A stretch of DNA of 64,000 bases from Serinus canaria (Eukaryota; Chordata; Aves; Passeriformes; Fringillidae): contig NC_066315.1 of assembly GCF_022539315.1 (NCBI RefSeq), positions 91,614,990 through 91,678,989 on the forward strand, given 5' to 3'. This document shows, one piece after another, positions 12,201 through 24,620 of this stretch. The notes under the pieces were generated by a model. The model saw only the letters and a program-made list of their open reading frames with translations, was not told the DNA's origin and did no database searches. The position numbers and the translations under genes were made by a program. Each line of letters opens with the position of its first letter. Positions within the stretch are counted from its first letter, which is position 1.

Positions 12201-15021
12201 TATTTATTTGAAGTGGTTTACCCTGTAGTTTTATAGCCAATGAACTAGAATAACCAAAATGGTCTGAAGTGTCTTATTTTGATATTTGCAGCATTTTCAC
12301 CCCAATATTTTATATAAACCTTTCTGTTTTTCATGAATATATGCTGCTTGGTCCTTGACTAGAACATTTAACGGTGTGAGAGTTGAGTATTTTGCTGCTA
12401 CAGACTTAGACCTTCTGAAGAGCCTAATCAAAACCAGATTTTTTTCCTTTAATTGGAAAAGAAATGAGTGTTTTGCACTACACACTAGCTAGTTAGTGCT
12501 ATCATAAGCAACCCCCTATTAATCACGTACCATTTTTTGCAGCTGTGTACAGTAACTGACCTGCCTAGATACACTATAACTGAAGCAATTAAGGATCTTT
12601 TGTATTTTTTATGTAATTACCACTTCTGAGCTAGGTTGCTAAATACTTGGGACATTTGGGGTTATAATTTCAAGGTCATTATATTTTTGTTCATCTCATT
12701 TCCTAGGAAACCTATTTGCGGACTTGCCTAAAGCATCCCAGATACTGTACATTAAAGTATGGCAAATTAATTCAATCCTACCTCCTTTCACTCAGTAGGT
12801 ACATGTCCATTTTTCCAGTGTCTAATACACAGTATATTTTTAAATTGTAAACTATTGCATGTTTTAATGATGCAAACAATGGAGAGACCAAATAAGCTAA
12901 AAGAGCTAACACATTTATCTCTACATTCTGCCATCTGTTTGAAACTGCTGATGTAATTCCAGTTTTAAATTACATTAGATCCTGCCTTCTGGACCCCTTT
13001 TCCTATTTACTTTTTTTTTTAAAATTTTTATTTAAGCCTTTAGAGAAAGCAGTGCCTTCAGGTTGTTGACTACATAATAAGAAACCGTGTCTTTGACTGT
13101 TTTCAATCTAGACTTAAATTTAGGTTTCCTGGACAAAGAGGTATAGTGAAATAATAGCTTTATTTCCAAAAGATGAAATTATTTTCTGTGTACAATTTGA
13201 TGAGATCTGTTTTCAGCAATAATGCTAGCAACCAGCAGATTTGTTTATACTGAAGAAACAGCAAAGATTAAGGTTTGTGTTCTTGCATATTCTATTGTCT
13301 AATGATGGAATTTCCAGTTTTATCTCTGTGCTTATGCTTCAGAATTAGTTGAATTTCTTTTATGTAACCTCTTCCTCTTATTTTATTGGCTTAGTTAACA
13401 AACATGTATTTATTTTTCTTAGCACTTCCTTTGCCTTTTCAGTCCACAGTGGCAACTCTCCATTTCTCTCTTCTTCTGGCATCTTGTGGCTCAAATCACT
13501 TATTTGTCTGGATCTGATACTAATGTTGATATTTAAAGGCATGTTGGTCAAGGTCTGTCTTCAGCATTATCTATTAAACACATAGCCTGATTTTTGCAGA
13601 GTTATTTAAATGTCTTGAAAATTCAGAGTTTAAAACATTTGCATCACATAAATTAAATGATTGTATTCTGGTTTACAGTTAATTGTTAAAAAAATTTTTA
13701 CTTTGTTTACATTCATTATATAACCACAGAATATAGAAGGACTAGAGAAGGACTTTGGAGAGAAGTTGGAATTCTATGCTAAAAAGTTTTCAGACTCCTC
13801 ATTTAAATTTATTTTAAAAAGAGATATCACATAATTAAAAATCAAGAAAAAATGCATTTCAAGCTACATTTTATTCATCATAGCGAAGAAATTTTTCATA
13901 AGCATATTTTCAAAAGTCATGCTAACATTTTAAGAAATTGTACAGATTTAAAGATGATTGGAACAACTTGCCCACTTAGAATTTCTGAACCATACCAGGC
14001 AAAAGTCTAAAGAAAATGCTGAAATAGATTGGTTTGATTCTGATAATTTTTTAGAAAGTTCAGATTGTTAATGAAAATTGCTTTCATTACAATATTTGCC
14101 TAGATTCAATTTAGAAAATTCTTTAAAATTAAATGAAACACCACAATGCTAAGTCTTTTTTTTGTTTGTTTGCTTTGGAAGGGAAACAGACACTGGCTTC
14201 ATTTTGAATTCAAATGGATTATTTTATCTTTCACTATCTGACTTAAAATGTAGAAAATTTGTTATTAATAAAATTTTGAAAATTTAATTATTATGAAATG
14301 CTAGTCCTCTTAAAGAATGATGTCTAGGAGCTATAACTGTTGTCTTACACAAATCTTCAATATTCTCATTGAACCAGCTTCCAGAATGGTAGCATTTTAG
14401 TGAATCAGTCACTGATCCATGCCAGTTTCTGGTGAGGAACCTTGACCAAAGTTTCAAAATTCCTAAAGCACTGCTACCTATAAAAATAGACACAGTCAGT
14501 CACTATGGATTCGGCTATCATCATACTCAATGAAGACAAAAGGCTGGCAATTGAATTGTGACAAGTTCAGTGTAGGCTTTCTGCATTTCCTCTCCAGACA
14601 CTGAAGCCAATGGTTAAACTTAAAGTGGTGGCCAGCTGTTGGGAATATGGATGACTCCCTTGATCCTTTGTCTAGGCTGGCCATCACCAGTCGTCAAAAT
14701 CTGAAGCAGGTAAGTTCAGTCTAATATTCCCTCTCACTCCAGCATTGCTAACATAGGTTGGATGGATATGGAAAAAGTCAGCAGGCTCCTATCAATTTTT
14801 GAGAACTAAGTCAAGCATTAAAGTGTTCAATTCTGGATTTTCAGAGATTTCTGGATTTTCATGGTATAAAACCATGTAAAACATTTATTCATATTTTCAT
14901 ATAAGACTATGTTCTATGATGATTCATCTTGCTATGAAAAATAAGTGCATAAAAGATAAACCACAGATGTCCAGGTATGGTAAAACAAATATGTATTTTT
15001 TATAGATCTGAAGCTAATATC
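9291..15021. other. AT-rich non-coding stretch
   Basis: No gene or clear transposon is seen. An 18-bp-period tandem duplication of 'ttctggattttca' lies at 14831-14861. AT-rich runs are common at 13000-14300. Open frames do not exceed 81 codons. Confidence 0.5.
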
Positions 15022-15585
15022 ACAGATTCATAGAATCATAGAATGGCTTGGGTTAGAAAAGACTTCAAAGGCTATGGAGTTTCAAATCAGAATCCCTGGG
15101 CAGGGATGTTCAGGGCCCTGATCTCCTTGGCCTTGAACACTTCCAGGGTTGGCGCATCTGCAATTTATTTTGACAAGATATACCAGTGCCTCATCACCCT
15201 ATAAGCAAAAAATTTCTTCCCATCACTTAGCTGAAATATCCCCTCTTTCAGTTTAAAAACTGTTCCTCTTGTCCTGTTGCTATCTGCTACATAAAAAGTT
15301 ATTCTTCCTCCTTTTCTAAGTGACCTTCAAGCACTGTGAGGCCTCAGTGAGGTCTCCTTGGAGCCTCCTCTTCTCCAGGCTGAACAACCCCAACCCTCAT
15401 CCTGTCTTCACAGGACACGTGCTCCAGCCCTGGGAACCTTTTTGTACCCCCTCCTCTGGACCTGCTCCAACAGGTCCACGTCTTTCCCGGGGTGAGGACC
15501 CTGGAGGTGGATGCAGGACTCCAGCCGGGGTCTCACGAGGACAGAGCAGAGGGTCAGAATCACCTCCCTCGACCTGCTGGCCAAA
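15022..15585 (-). mobile_element. CR1 LINE fragment, 3' end (antisense)
   Basis: A CR1 copy in reverse orientation. It starts at the terminal repeat 'attcatagaatcatagaatg' and runs back through the 3' UTR ('cttggccttgaacacttcc') into the reverse-transcriptase ORF. Hallmarks on the plus strand are 'cagtgcctcatcaccct', 'cttcttctccaggctgaac'-like sequence at about 15366, 'ggtctccttggagcctcc' and, at the end, 'ccctcgacctgctggcc'. It is 5'-truncated near 15585 and there is no obvious target-site duplication, as expected for CR1. Similarity to the remembered consensus is good over most of its length, with a diverged middle. The 92-aa plus-strand open frame across it is antisense and not a gene. Confidence 0.95.
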
Positions 15586-16830
15586 TATTATCAGTTAAAA
15601 CTGGTTGTGGGGGTTATATCAGCTTTCCATAGACACAGAGTGACACTCATCAGAGGAGGGAGTGTGGATTTTCTGCTTACAAAAATACCGCTGATTTATG
15701 GAGTCTGAGCAGTGTTTCCCAAAGAATTAACTCCACGCCAGCCTACAAAGAAAAAATAATTGAAGTCACATTATTTCTTCAAATACTCATGATTCCAAAT
15801 GTTTGGTAACCAGCTGCCTGTTGTGGTAATGCTCCTTCTTCTGCACAGAATTTGTATCCTAGACCTACATAAAATTAGTATACAAAATGAACTGAGTGAA
15901 TGATTTGTTGGAAGAAGTTTTTGTTGTGAAAATGTAATGAATATTTCATGGTTCAAATTCAAAGCAACTATAAAATATCAAGTTCTGCTCTGATGCATAA
16001 AAACAATTCATCATAACTGTTAAATACAAACCATAGTCACTCATGGTATGAACCATAAATATGACAAGAGGTCCCAGAAAGTTGTAGTTATGGTTAAGAA
16101 GGAGTCTGCAGTGAATACAGTAAAATTCCTCCCAGATATTTTAAATAATGTTGTCTTTCCTGATGATAGATTGTATTACATCTGCATCAAGATTTACAAA
16201 TCAGTCAGGGCCACCAAAACTCAACTGTTTTCACTGCATCCCTAAAACAATGTTGTCCTGTGTTTCCTCTCAAAATCTGTCCCAAAATATAACATTCAAA
16301 TATATACAAGAATTTATTTTAAAAGTCAAAGAATATGACCTGCCAAGTCCTGTGCCAGTTTATTTGCAAGAACCTCCAAATATTTTACCCCATCTGCACA
16401 CCAGGCCTTTCATCACAGTTCCTGGTCTTATGGAGAAAATTTTGAAATGACAGATCTCATGGAAGTCAAAGGAACTCTTAGTAAATTGAAATGTAACACT
16501 AATATTAAATGTAACACTGTATTTCCCCTGGAGTAAAATATATGTGGTTGATCTTGAGATCTATGCTGTTGAAAACATCTGGTACTTTAGCACAGTACTG
16601 CATGAGTCCGTATGACAGCAAGATTGATTTTTAAACTGAATGAATAAATTTTATGTGAACGATTAATTTATTTAGTGATACTGTCATCTTACATTTCCTT
16701 CAGTTCTTTTCTTACTATTGATTTACAGAACTGCATTTCTTGAGTGGAGGCATCTGCAGCAGCTGGATGGATGGATGGTGGCCTGCTTTAGGCTCTGTAG
16801 AACAATGCTACAATCTGTGTTGTTTTACAG

Positions 16831-17054
16831 GAGAGTGTCTGACTGTGGCATCCTCCCTTAAAGGATTGAGCTGCCTGATTTGGACAGACAAACAGTGCAA
16901 AACTTTGGACAAAAGCAGAAACACTGTGGTTGCTGTAGTGGTTCAGAGATATAATGGAAGTGAGGCTTATAGGGAGGATGAGTCTTTCAAAAAGCCAAGA
17001 TTCCAGCCTAAAACTCCTAAAATCAGAAACCTTAAAAAAATCAGCAGACTATGA
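16831..17054 (+). other. weak candidate 3'-terminal coding exon (unassigned)
   Basis: After a good acceptor-like sequence ('caatctgtgttgttttacag', 16811-16830) an open frame runs for 74 codons and ends in TGA at 17052-17054. The peptide goes from a Cys-containing part (ECLTVASSLKGLSCLIW) to a strongly basic tail ending FKKPRFQPKTPKIRNLKK plus ISRL. The frame also continues upstream to an ATG at 16740, so the acceptor is not required. I recognise no family. The tail is rich in AAA codons, which AT-rich non-coding DNA also gives. The phase does not match a direct join to the candidate at 3682-3836 (that exon ends on a whole codon, this one needs one base from upstream). It may well be chance. 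Confidence 0.2.
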
Positions 17055-17129
17055 AGCACGCACATGAAACATTGTTCCTATTACTGAATGAATATACTAA
17101 TTTTCAAAGTGCATATGCCTGAATGTATT

Positions 17130-17740
17130 TACTTTAGAGGCAAGCTTTCAAAAACTCTTTGCGTATACAGCTTGATTCCAGCATTAATACAATTTGCAAT
17201 GAGCTAGCTAATGAGCTTCTGGTTTTGAACAACTTGACTCTATTTATGAAAGATTAGACCCACTGAGAATCGCATTATTCTTTTTTCATGAAGTATTTGA
17301 ATCTAGCTACTGTAAGGTTGCAAAATACTGCAGAACAGTCAGATTCAGAGATTATTTAATCAGTAATAAAATGTCATTGTAGGCAGCATAGCAGTACTTC
17401 CTAAATCCCCTGATGCATGGTCGGCTTATTTCATTAGAATCTGTGCTGGCTGTTCTCCAAAGATGCAGAACTAATGCTATCTGCAATTATCGGATTTTGT
17501 TAAGCACAGAGCATTCGACAGTTACAGTGTTAATGAATGAAGAATAGCTAGGCAAGCCTCTAATCCATTGCTCATTGTTTAAAAAAAAATTAGAGCCCAG
17601 CCCTATCATACTCAGTTATAATATGACTCAAATCAGCAGAATAAATAGCTCTGCACCTTTTCTCCCTGTGAGGCAAATGTAATGCATTGCTTGCTATTTT
17701 GCAAATAAGAGGCTTTTTACTGAGAAATCCTTTGCTGAGA
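17130..17740. promoter_or_regulatory. possible conserved non-coding element
   Basis: This stretch has no transposon signature and few simple repeats. It is dense in short homeodomain-, POU- and SOX-like words such as 'gctagctaatgagc', 'gatgcatgg', 'taatgaatgaag' and 'gcaaatgtaatgcattgc'. That texture is typical of vertebrate conserved enhancers, but conservation cannot be judged from a single sequence. This is inference from appearance only. Confidence 0.2.
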
Positions 17741-18839
17741 AATAAGTAAGATGTAAAGTTTTCTAACAAGTAGGGGTATGATATCTACCTATCATGGCCA
17801 TATTCCTGCCTGTTGCAAAAGTAATCTATTGATAGGGAAAGGGGAAAATAATCTAGTCTGTCACTCGAAATATCAGTGCCTTTTAATTAGCCCTCAGCAA
17901 TCGTAAGGTATCATGGTGTGTATTGCACTGTGTTGATAAAGCTGTGAGGGGAAAAGACTGCAGCTAATAACCAGCTCTGAGTTCAGAATTGCAGCGTGTT
18001 CCGTGAAGCTTCTGGATGTTGACACTTTCCAAGAGTGGTGGAGATGTGGGTCCCCTGGCAGAAAAAAAGGTGAGCTTGTGTGTAACTGGATCATGGCAAA
18101 GGACTTAAAATTTGCATTTGCAATTTCATAATATTTGTAATTGCCTAATATTTGTATTTGCATTTTTTGTAAATGTACACATTATATATTGTAAAATTTA
18201 AAAAGATATTAGTAATTTAAATACTTTCCTTAAGAAAAAGAGCTGAAAACTATATTTTGGAGCATATAGAGCTACTAAAATAATTTAAAATTGTTTTGGG
18301 AAACAAAAGCTCCATGTGGCATTTTTTTTATAACGCGTCTCTTAACCAGACAATACTACTATTGATCAATCCAATTTAAAATATTTGTATGTTTCAAATT
18401 ACATCACCATCATTAATTCTGATAGTGACAGCTAAGTTTGGCTTTCTAATGAAGCAGTCTGGTGATAAAACACAGTGGAAAAACAATGTATGTATCCTGA
18501 ATATGTCCTTTTCCTGTATCTGCAGTCCATCAACATCAATTACTCTGCTCTTTTTCCACTGATTAACAGCAGCCATGGCAGAGAATGGTATCAAAAGTGA
18601 ACAGTTTGGTTACTTTTCCCCTGCAGTGTTGGTCTCCATCCTGCTGTTATCTGCTAACTGAAAACATTTTAGGCTAAAATGGGGAAACAGTTGTAGAAAC
18701 CTACAAGGCAGGACACAGGTATGGCCATTAAGATCTGTGGCTGGTTCTCATGGATGGGAAAAATAGCTATATTCTCTCACATTTCCATTGGCAGCAGACT
18801 TTGGACAGCCAAAGCTGTCCTGCACAGGAACCAAAACTC

Positions 18840-19950
18840 CTGTCATAGAGATGCATATTGGCAGGGCCACTGGTGACCGTGGAGGGTCCCCAGCACACCC
18901 CTGCCCCAGGCCCTGACACCCCAGAACCTGCCTGGGGCCCTCAGCCCCTGCCCGAGCTCCCATCCTACAGTGCCCAGGCAGGGCATGCTACTCTCCAATT
19001 TAGTTCTCCCAACCATGTGTTGCTTTCTTTGTCCCCCTCCCTCTTCCCTTGGGCTGGAGAGGGGAATTATATGCACAAAAGGTGAAGATCAGATGGAAAC
19101 AGATTAGTTGAGGTAAGAACAGTTTACAGGAAACAGCAAGGAGATAAGAAAAGGGATAGTACCAGTATTAGTAACTAAAGTGTACAGAAGAGAGTGATTC
19201 ACATGCCAAATGCTCACTGCAGAGCCCGACCTGACCACACATGCCACCCAAACTCTCCTTCTGGCTCAGAACTGGATCTACCCAGCTGCTCCTCCCGACT
19301 CGCACTCAGCAGCCCAGCACTCTGTCTGCCACGCCTGCTCAACCAGAAGAGACTCCCTCCTCCTCACCTCTGGTCATGAGGTGGCACAGAATAACCTCCA
19401 GGTCCCAGCCAGGCCCCTTCCTGCAAAAAGGAGCTCAGTCCTGGCCAGAACCAGGACCCAGGGTGAGCGGGGCTGCTCTGGGGCTGCTGCTGGCACCCAG
19501 GCTGCCAAGGAGCCCTGAAGGCAAGGGGCACATGCAGGGCAGCTCACCGGGGTTTGGTCTGGCAGGGAAAGCCCTTCTCTCTTCAAAAAGAAATGCAAAA
19601 GGCAACCAGAGCAAGGCTGCACCACAAGGGAGGAAAAGGCAAAATCCCAGGGTGATGGTGGCCACCCTTGGTGAGCACAGTGCAGTCCTGCAGTGCCTGG
19701 CCTGGCTGAGCAGAGGGCTGGTAACAGGTTGGTGGGCAGGCATAGGTACAACAACACCTGAACCACGTCCACGCTGGAGACACCACCAGAAACAGGGCTG
19801 CAGCATGGTCCAGGGTCTATCCTGGAGTCAACTGTGCCCATGGAAGGAATGGAGAACAGGGCTTGAGTTTAGATGGAGCTCTTCAGCCCATGGGCTGAGG
19901 ATGCTGATGAAAGTTTCAGGCCAGGCTGGACAGTGCCATTGAGGCCTATT
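18840..19950. other. GC-rich block, LTR/ERV-like in part
   Basis: GC content rises sharply against the neighbours. Several long open frames overlap on both strands (233 aa at 19241-19942 plus; 155, 123 and 67 aa minus), which points to GC-rich sequence with few stop codons instead of a single gene. None shows a recognisable domain. The LTR-like stretch at 19095-19235 suggests at least part of the block derives from an old endogenous retrovirus or a solo LTR, but the boundaries are not clear. Confidence 0.4.
19095..19235. mobile_element. possible avian ERV LTR fragment
   Basis: The words 'agattagttgaggtaagaac', 'caaggagataagaaaaggg' and 'agtgattcacatgccaaatg', in this order, resemble a segment I associate with avian endogenous-retrovirus LTRs. 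No TG...CA ends, primer-binding site or polypurine tract could be fixed. No retroviral gag, pol or env reading frame is visible beside it, so if real it is a solo or truncated LTR. The orientation is undecided. Confidence 0.35.
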
Positions 19951-22900
19951 GGTACACTCAGAGTTTGGACAGATGAGCTGCTCCAAATATTAGGAAAAAA
20001 AAGGTGTATGATTTGTTATGAAAGATTACTGCTTGGTAATAGTTATAATGCTATATTTATCCTCACTTTAATAAATTGAAATATCAAGAAGTTACAAAAC
20101 CAGTTGCTTTGAGGAATTTTTTTTTAGATTGTTTTAAATGGTGCTTATAAAGCTGAATGACTTCCCTAAGTGGACACCAAGCAAAATGTGAATTTTACTA
20201 TGATGGGATTTTTTCTGAAGTCATATATTCATATGGAGAAACATCTTCTAGCTCAGTGATCACAGGCCAGCCCTGAAATTCAAATGTGTTTTTTCTGGAG
20301 TTTTTCATCTTACCCATGCCCTCACTCAGGCTGTAGTTTTGGACAGCTGGCTCTGGAAATCATGGCCACAAAAGGAACTTCAGACTATCCCTAACCAAAC
20401 ATGACATGCACATTTTTGTGGGATGAGAATCACTCTCTATAAATAGAATACCAAATAAGAATTCAGGATGTTGTGTTGTGGCATTAAGGGGGTAAGTGAG
20501 GAAATTTGTAGTTCCAAAAGTAGTTGCTTTTTCTCCCGTTCACTAGCTCTTAAAAACTCAGATGTCCCTCTTGCAATAGTACTTTAGATAGTACAATGAT
20601 TCAGCTACATTTAGAAGGCCCAAATATGAAGGAGGCATCTTTAATTTCTTCAAAACTAAGAACTGAGAAGAACAAAACTTCTTTAAAGAGAAGCTCCCCA
20701 GTGAAGTGTTAGTATCCATTTCCAAGAGTCATCTGATTGAGCGTTCTTGCTTTCTTCCACACTTTGGAATTGGACATCTAAGTCTCTGATATGGCCAAAG
20801 TTTGCTTTTTTCCAGATGTGATACTGTTTACAGAATAGAGAATTTAGAACTCACCTGTAATTTGTTACATGGCCTGAATCTCCAAAATTTTCTTTCATGA
20901 AAGAGTGTACACTTTTCAATTTTTTAAATACTTTAATATTTCACTGACTATTTTTGTATTTAAAGATATAAAAATAACAATCATAAAATAAAATGTTTTT
21001 AAGCTTAAAACTCTTATTGACTTTTCTAGCTCAGGCAACTCTTCTTGGGAACTAACATAGAGCAGCAGAACCTGAAAAAGTCAGTCATTCACTGGAAGGG
21101 GCCAGATGGAATGGGTCCTGTGGAAAGATGATGATATGTGCCATCTGCTGGAACCCCCCTCCTAGAACATTCTGAAGTAAAGCCTGGTGGTCACAGAATC
21201 CGCCTGAAACTGCCCCTTATTAAATCAAAGGTAATTTTTATCAAAAATTAGTAATAAAAATCCACCAGCAAAGACAGTCTGAGCAAGTCCTTTGTCCTCA
21301 TAGTCAGCTTGAGGTTCAAAGATTGAGGCCTGGAAACCACTGCATTTCTCTGAAGGTTCAACACATCTTTAGTTACTCAGCTTCTCTCATTTTTAACCAG
21401 ATCAGTATTAGAAATGCCATATTCTTCCTTTCTGAAAAGTAAAGACAGGTTTCCCTAATTCCATACAAATATTGCAGTTGTGTTTTTTCAATCTTGAGAT
21501 ATATGACTGAAATTGTTGGATAATCAAAATATTTCAAAGAATACGTGATGCAGATTGGTGTCCATGTTGTTTTATTTTTACTATCCAATTCACTGGATTA
21601 AACAGAAATGTGTCATAGGAATTCAACAGAGTAATTTTACCCAAAAACTTTACTTGATGATGTATGTTAAATCAGGTGTCACAGAGAAACATACAATTTC
21701 ATCCAGGCAACCAGAGCAGCTCAAATTTTTGCTATCAAAAATAGTGTACACACAGTATATTATGCTAAAAGTTATTTCCAGAAATGATCTGTAGAAGTCA
21801 GTGCCTTTGAAAAAATCTTAACCTTTCTGAGGTAACTAAGGCACTGACTGCACTTATAAATTTCATTATTTTGCTACTTTTGGAAGCTGTTCTAAATTGT
21901 ATCTACTATTAATGATTTGTTTATATTCTTCTTGAAGTTATTGATGCTTTAAAGTCTCATCTAAAACACAGTTTGTTTTCTGGTTGAATTCAAAGCCCTT
22001 AAATGTATTTTATTGGATTTTCAGAAAGAGTTTTTATTCTGCATGCCAGTGCTGCAGTTGCAGGTTTTGATGAAGTTGTCATGAAACAGCATCAATTGTT
22101 TTGGTGATATCAGTCAATTATTTCTGCATTTTTGTTCCCTGCATATTTTGTGTTTCTCATCACAAGATCAGCCAACTTTGCTTTTAGGAGGTTTATTCTT
22201 TATAAGTCTAGTAATACTTATCATTAATGATTCCACTGCTGTTTGAGGACTGGAAAAAGATTCTCCAGGAAACCTGTGTGTAGCTGCCTACATCTTCCTG
22301 GGAGCCTCTCTGCATAGGTGGGGTTAGAGGAAGTTCAGAAACCCACCAGGAAGGTCCCTGCATGAAACACAGGCCCCAGAGCAATTCTCAACAGAGGAAA
22401 GGCTTCGCTTTAGAGGCTGTCGTATTCTTTTACATCTGGCAGTGAATATTTTGGCTTGCACCAAAAGCATTAATCTTCTTTGCGCAACATGGATCATCAA
22501 CTCAGAGAGGAATTTACGGTAGCCTCTGGAGAAAGTTTTCTGTCAGTGACAAAAGGCAAAGCAGCTGGACAGACAGACTGTGCTAAGACCGTTTGCTAAG
22601 CTCCAACTTAGCACTGTCTCCATGACAGCCTTAGCTGGAGCAAATGTTCAGGTCCTACTGCTCAAACCACAGTGAGCAAAGGCAGAATGAAACAACACAA
22701 TAAAAGCACCACAACTATAACTCTGCATTTGACTTCCTGTAAAAACTTGTATAAACCCTGTTATGAATTCTGTACTTGATAAAGCTGGGACAGCTGTTCC
22801 ATCTGCAAACTAATTGGATTGAATAGGAAGAAGGAAATTTTGCCAGAAATTGTGAAAACTAGACTTACATTTTAGAGGCTGAAAAACCTAAGTACCTCAA

Positions 22901-24289
22901 AATACTATATTTATCTCAGTTTCACAACACAATGAATCAAACTTCTGACTTCCACGCATGCTTATGCCACACAAGGTACAGGATTTCTGCATTAATGAGG
23001 AAACTGAACTTGCTCAGAAGTATATAAAGATGAGTTTACTCAGTATACTAGCCTGCTGAGTCAGTGATGCCTAACATGAGATATAACACTTCTTACAGTA
23101 ATGAGACAAACATGTGAAACTTTGTGTTGGATGGAGGAATGATCAATGAGAAAGAATGATTGAGAGTTCACATAAAAATTTCCAATCACCCCAGTTTAGG
23201 AAAAAGGTTCGGGGAATGTTCTGTCAAAGAGAAAATCAGAATGAGCACCCATTACATGGCAGATAAACCAACTCGAAGCAGGCATCTTACTTATTACAAC
23301 CCATATAGAATTACATCAATCCCATTAAAGTATTTCAGATAATGCCTGCTGCTTCATACAATGTACTGGCATTTCATGTTAGAGCAGCAGCCATATCCAC
23401 GGGGTTTGCAAGCAAGCTTATTTTCCAGCTGCTGGTGGAAAATATTTCTGCTGAACCCCCTGGTGTTTTTCCAGGCATCTTATTGCTAAGGCTAAACTAA
23501 ATACATACTGTCTACTACTTTACCTTGTGTTTAGCTGTGCCATTAAACATACTGTTACACTGTACTCTTGCAAACTTCACAGACTGAAGGATTTAAGATT
23601 AAATGATAGGCTTCTCTAGAAGCCTGAGAAAATTCTTGTAGACACATTGAAAACACTTATTTTCAACAGTCAACTAAGTATCAAGGCTACTTAATGATCA
23701 AATCAAGATCCGCAGACACCACAGCCTGCACACTCTTTCTTAGAAGATTTTAATCTTTGTCCTTGTCCTTCAGTGGAGTTTCTTTCCAGAGCATCTTGGC
23801 TTAATAAATGCCTTTGAAGAAGTCTTCAGCACAAATAAAAGAGTACTTGTGCAGCAATCTTGAGTTCTTGTCAGCTGTATAGTGATCAGGTGAAGGAATA
23901 ATTTATTTCAATCAGCAACACCTGTTTTTATAATTGCTCAAGTGATTATAATTCAATAATAAAAAGCCAATTTAACTATCTTTACTCAGATATTAACCTC
24001 TGATATACAGCATTAGAATGAAATTGCCATTGGGTAAATTCCCTAAAGAAAACAATTGCTATCATACATTTATCCTGTTTTGGTCTGGTTTGTTTCAAAT
24101 GTCTCTTGTTATCAGAGTTTTCTCTTAAGAATAAAATACGTTCACACATTCTCAGTTGGAAGACCCCCACTGCCATTCATTTTCAACCATAGTCAAATAT
24201 GCTTAATCTCTCAAAAGGTTCAATTATTTAAATTTTTCTTCATAGCTATCTTTTTATGATTTGCCATTTTCAGACCAGCATTACATTTT
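19951..24289. other. AT-rich non-coding stretch
   Basis: No gene or repeat is recognised. Open frames do not exceed 79 codons. The part at about 22250-22700 is slightly richer in GC and free of simple repeats; nothing in it identifies a function. Confidence 0.5.
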
Positions 24290-24620
24290 AGACACATAAT
24301 TGAACTGGTGATTTCCTATGACACCTAGATTCATTTCTGCAAAACCCCTGCTTAGCCAGGTATTCTCCTTCCATTTTTTATGCCCTTTTTCTTCCCAATC
24401 AATATAAATACTTGTGGTTGTTCTAAATGAACTGCAGCCAGTCTTTTTTTCTAGGCATTCCTCCATTTTGTCAAGATTGTTTGTATTCCAAGTCTGCATT
24501 TCTCCATTTTTGCAGTCATTCCCAGCTTTGTGTTGTGGGTTTTTTTTAAGTTTGCAGGCTCTCCAGTTCATCTTCCATATCTCTAGTAAAAATATTGAAT
24601 ACTAAGTGGTTCAAGAGATA
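24290..24620 (-). mobile_element. highly decayed CR1-clade LINE, reverse-transcriptase part
   Basis: Read on the minus strand in shifting frames, the sequence resembles the CR1/L3 reverse-transcriptase region that follows the YADD-type motif. An NIFTRDMED-like word stands where LFNIFINDLD is usual, TKLG follows where the FADDTKLGG segment is expected, then a NNLDKMEECLEKK-like word where NDLDKLEEWA is usual. The catalytic FADD itself is not intact. On the plus strand this gives 'cattcccagctttgtgttgt' and 'agtaaaaatattgaatact'. Divergence is very high, so this would be an old insertion. The 96-aa minus-strand open frame is a relic and not an active gene. The assignment rests on pattern similarity only. 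Confidence 0.4.

Larger units (their letters stand above)
15586..18839. other. AT-rich non-coding stretch, partly CNE-like
   Basis: Apart from the candidate terminal exon at 16831-17054 and the possible conserved element at 17130-17740, nothing is recognised. A tandem duplication of 'aatgtaacact' with an 18-bp period lies at 16490-16518. Confidence 0.5.

Noticed and set aside
15950..15962. 'ggttcaaattc' resembling a tRNA B-box
   Set aside because: No A-box at the right distance and no cloverleaf can be folded.
19241..19942. 233-aa open frame (plus) and 155-aa frame (minus)
   Set aside because: They overlap on opposite strands in GC-rich DNA where stops are rare; there is no recognisable domain.
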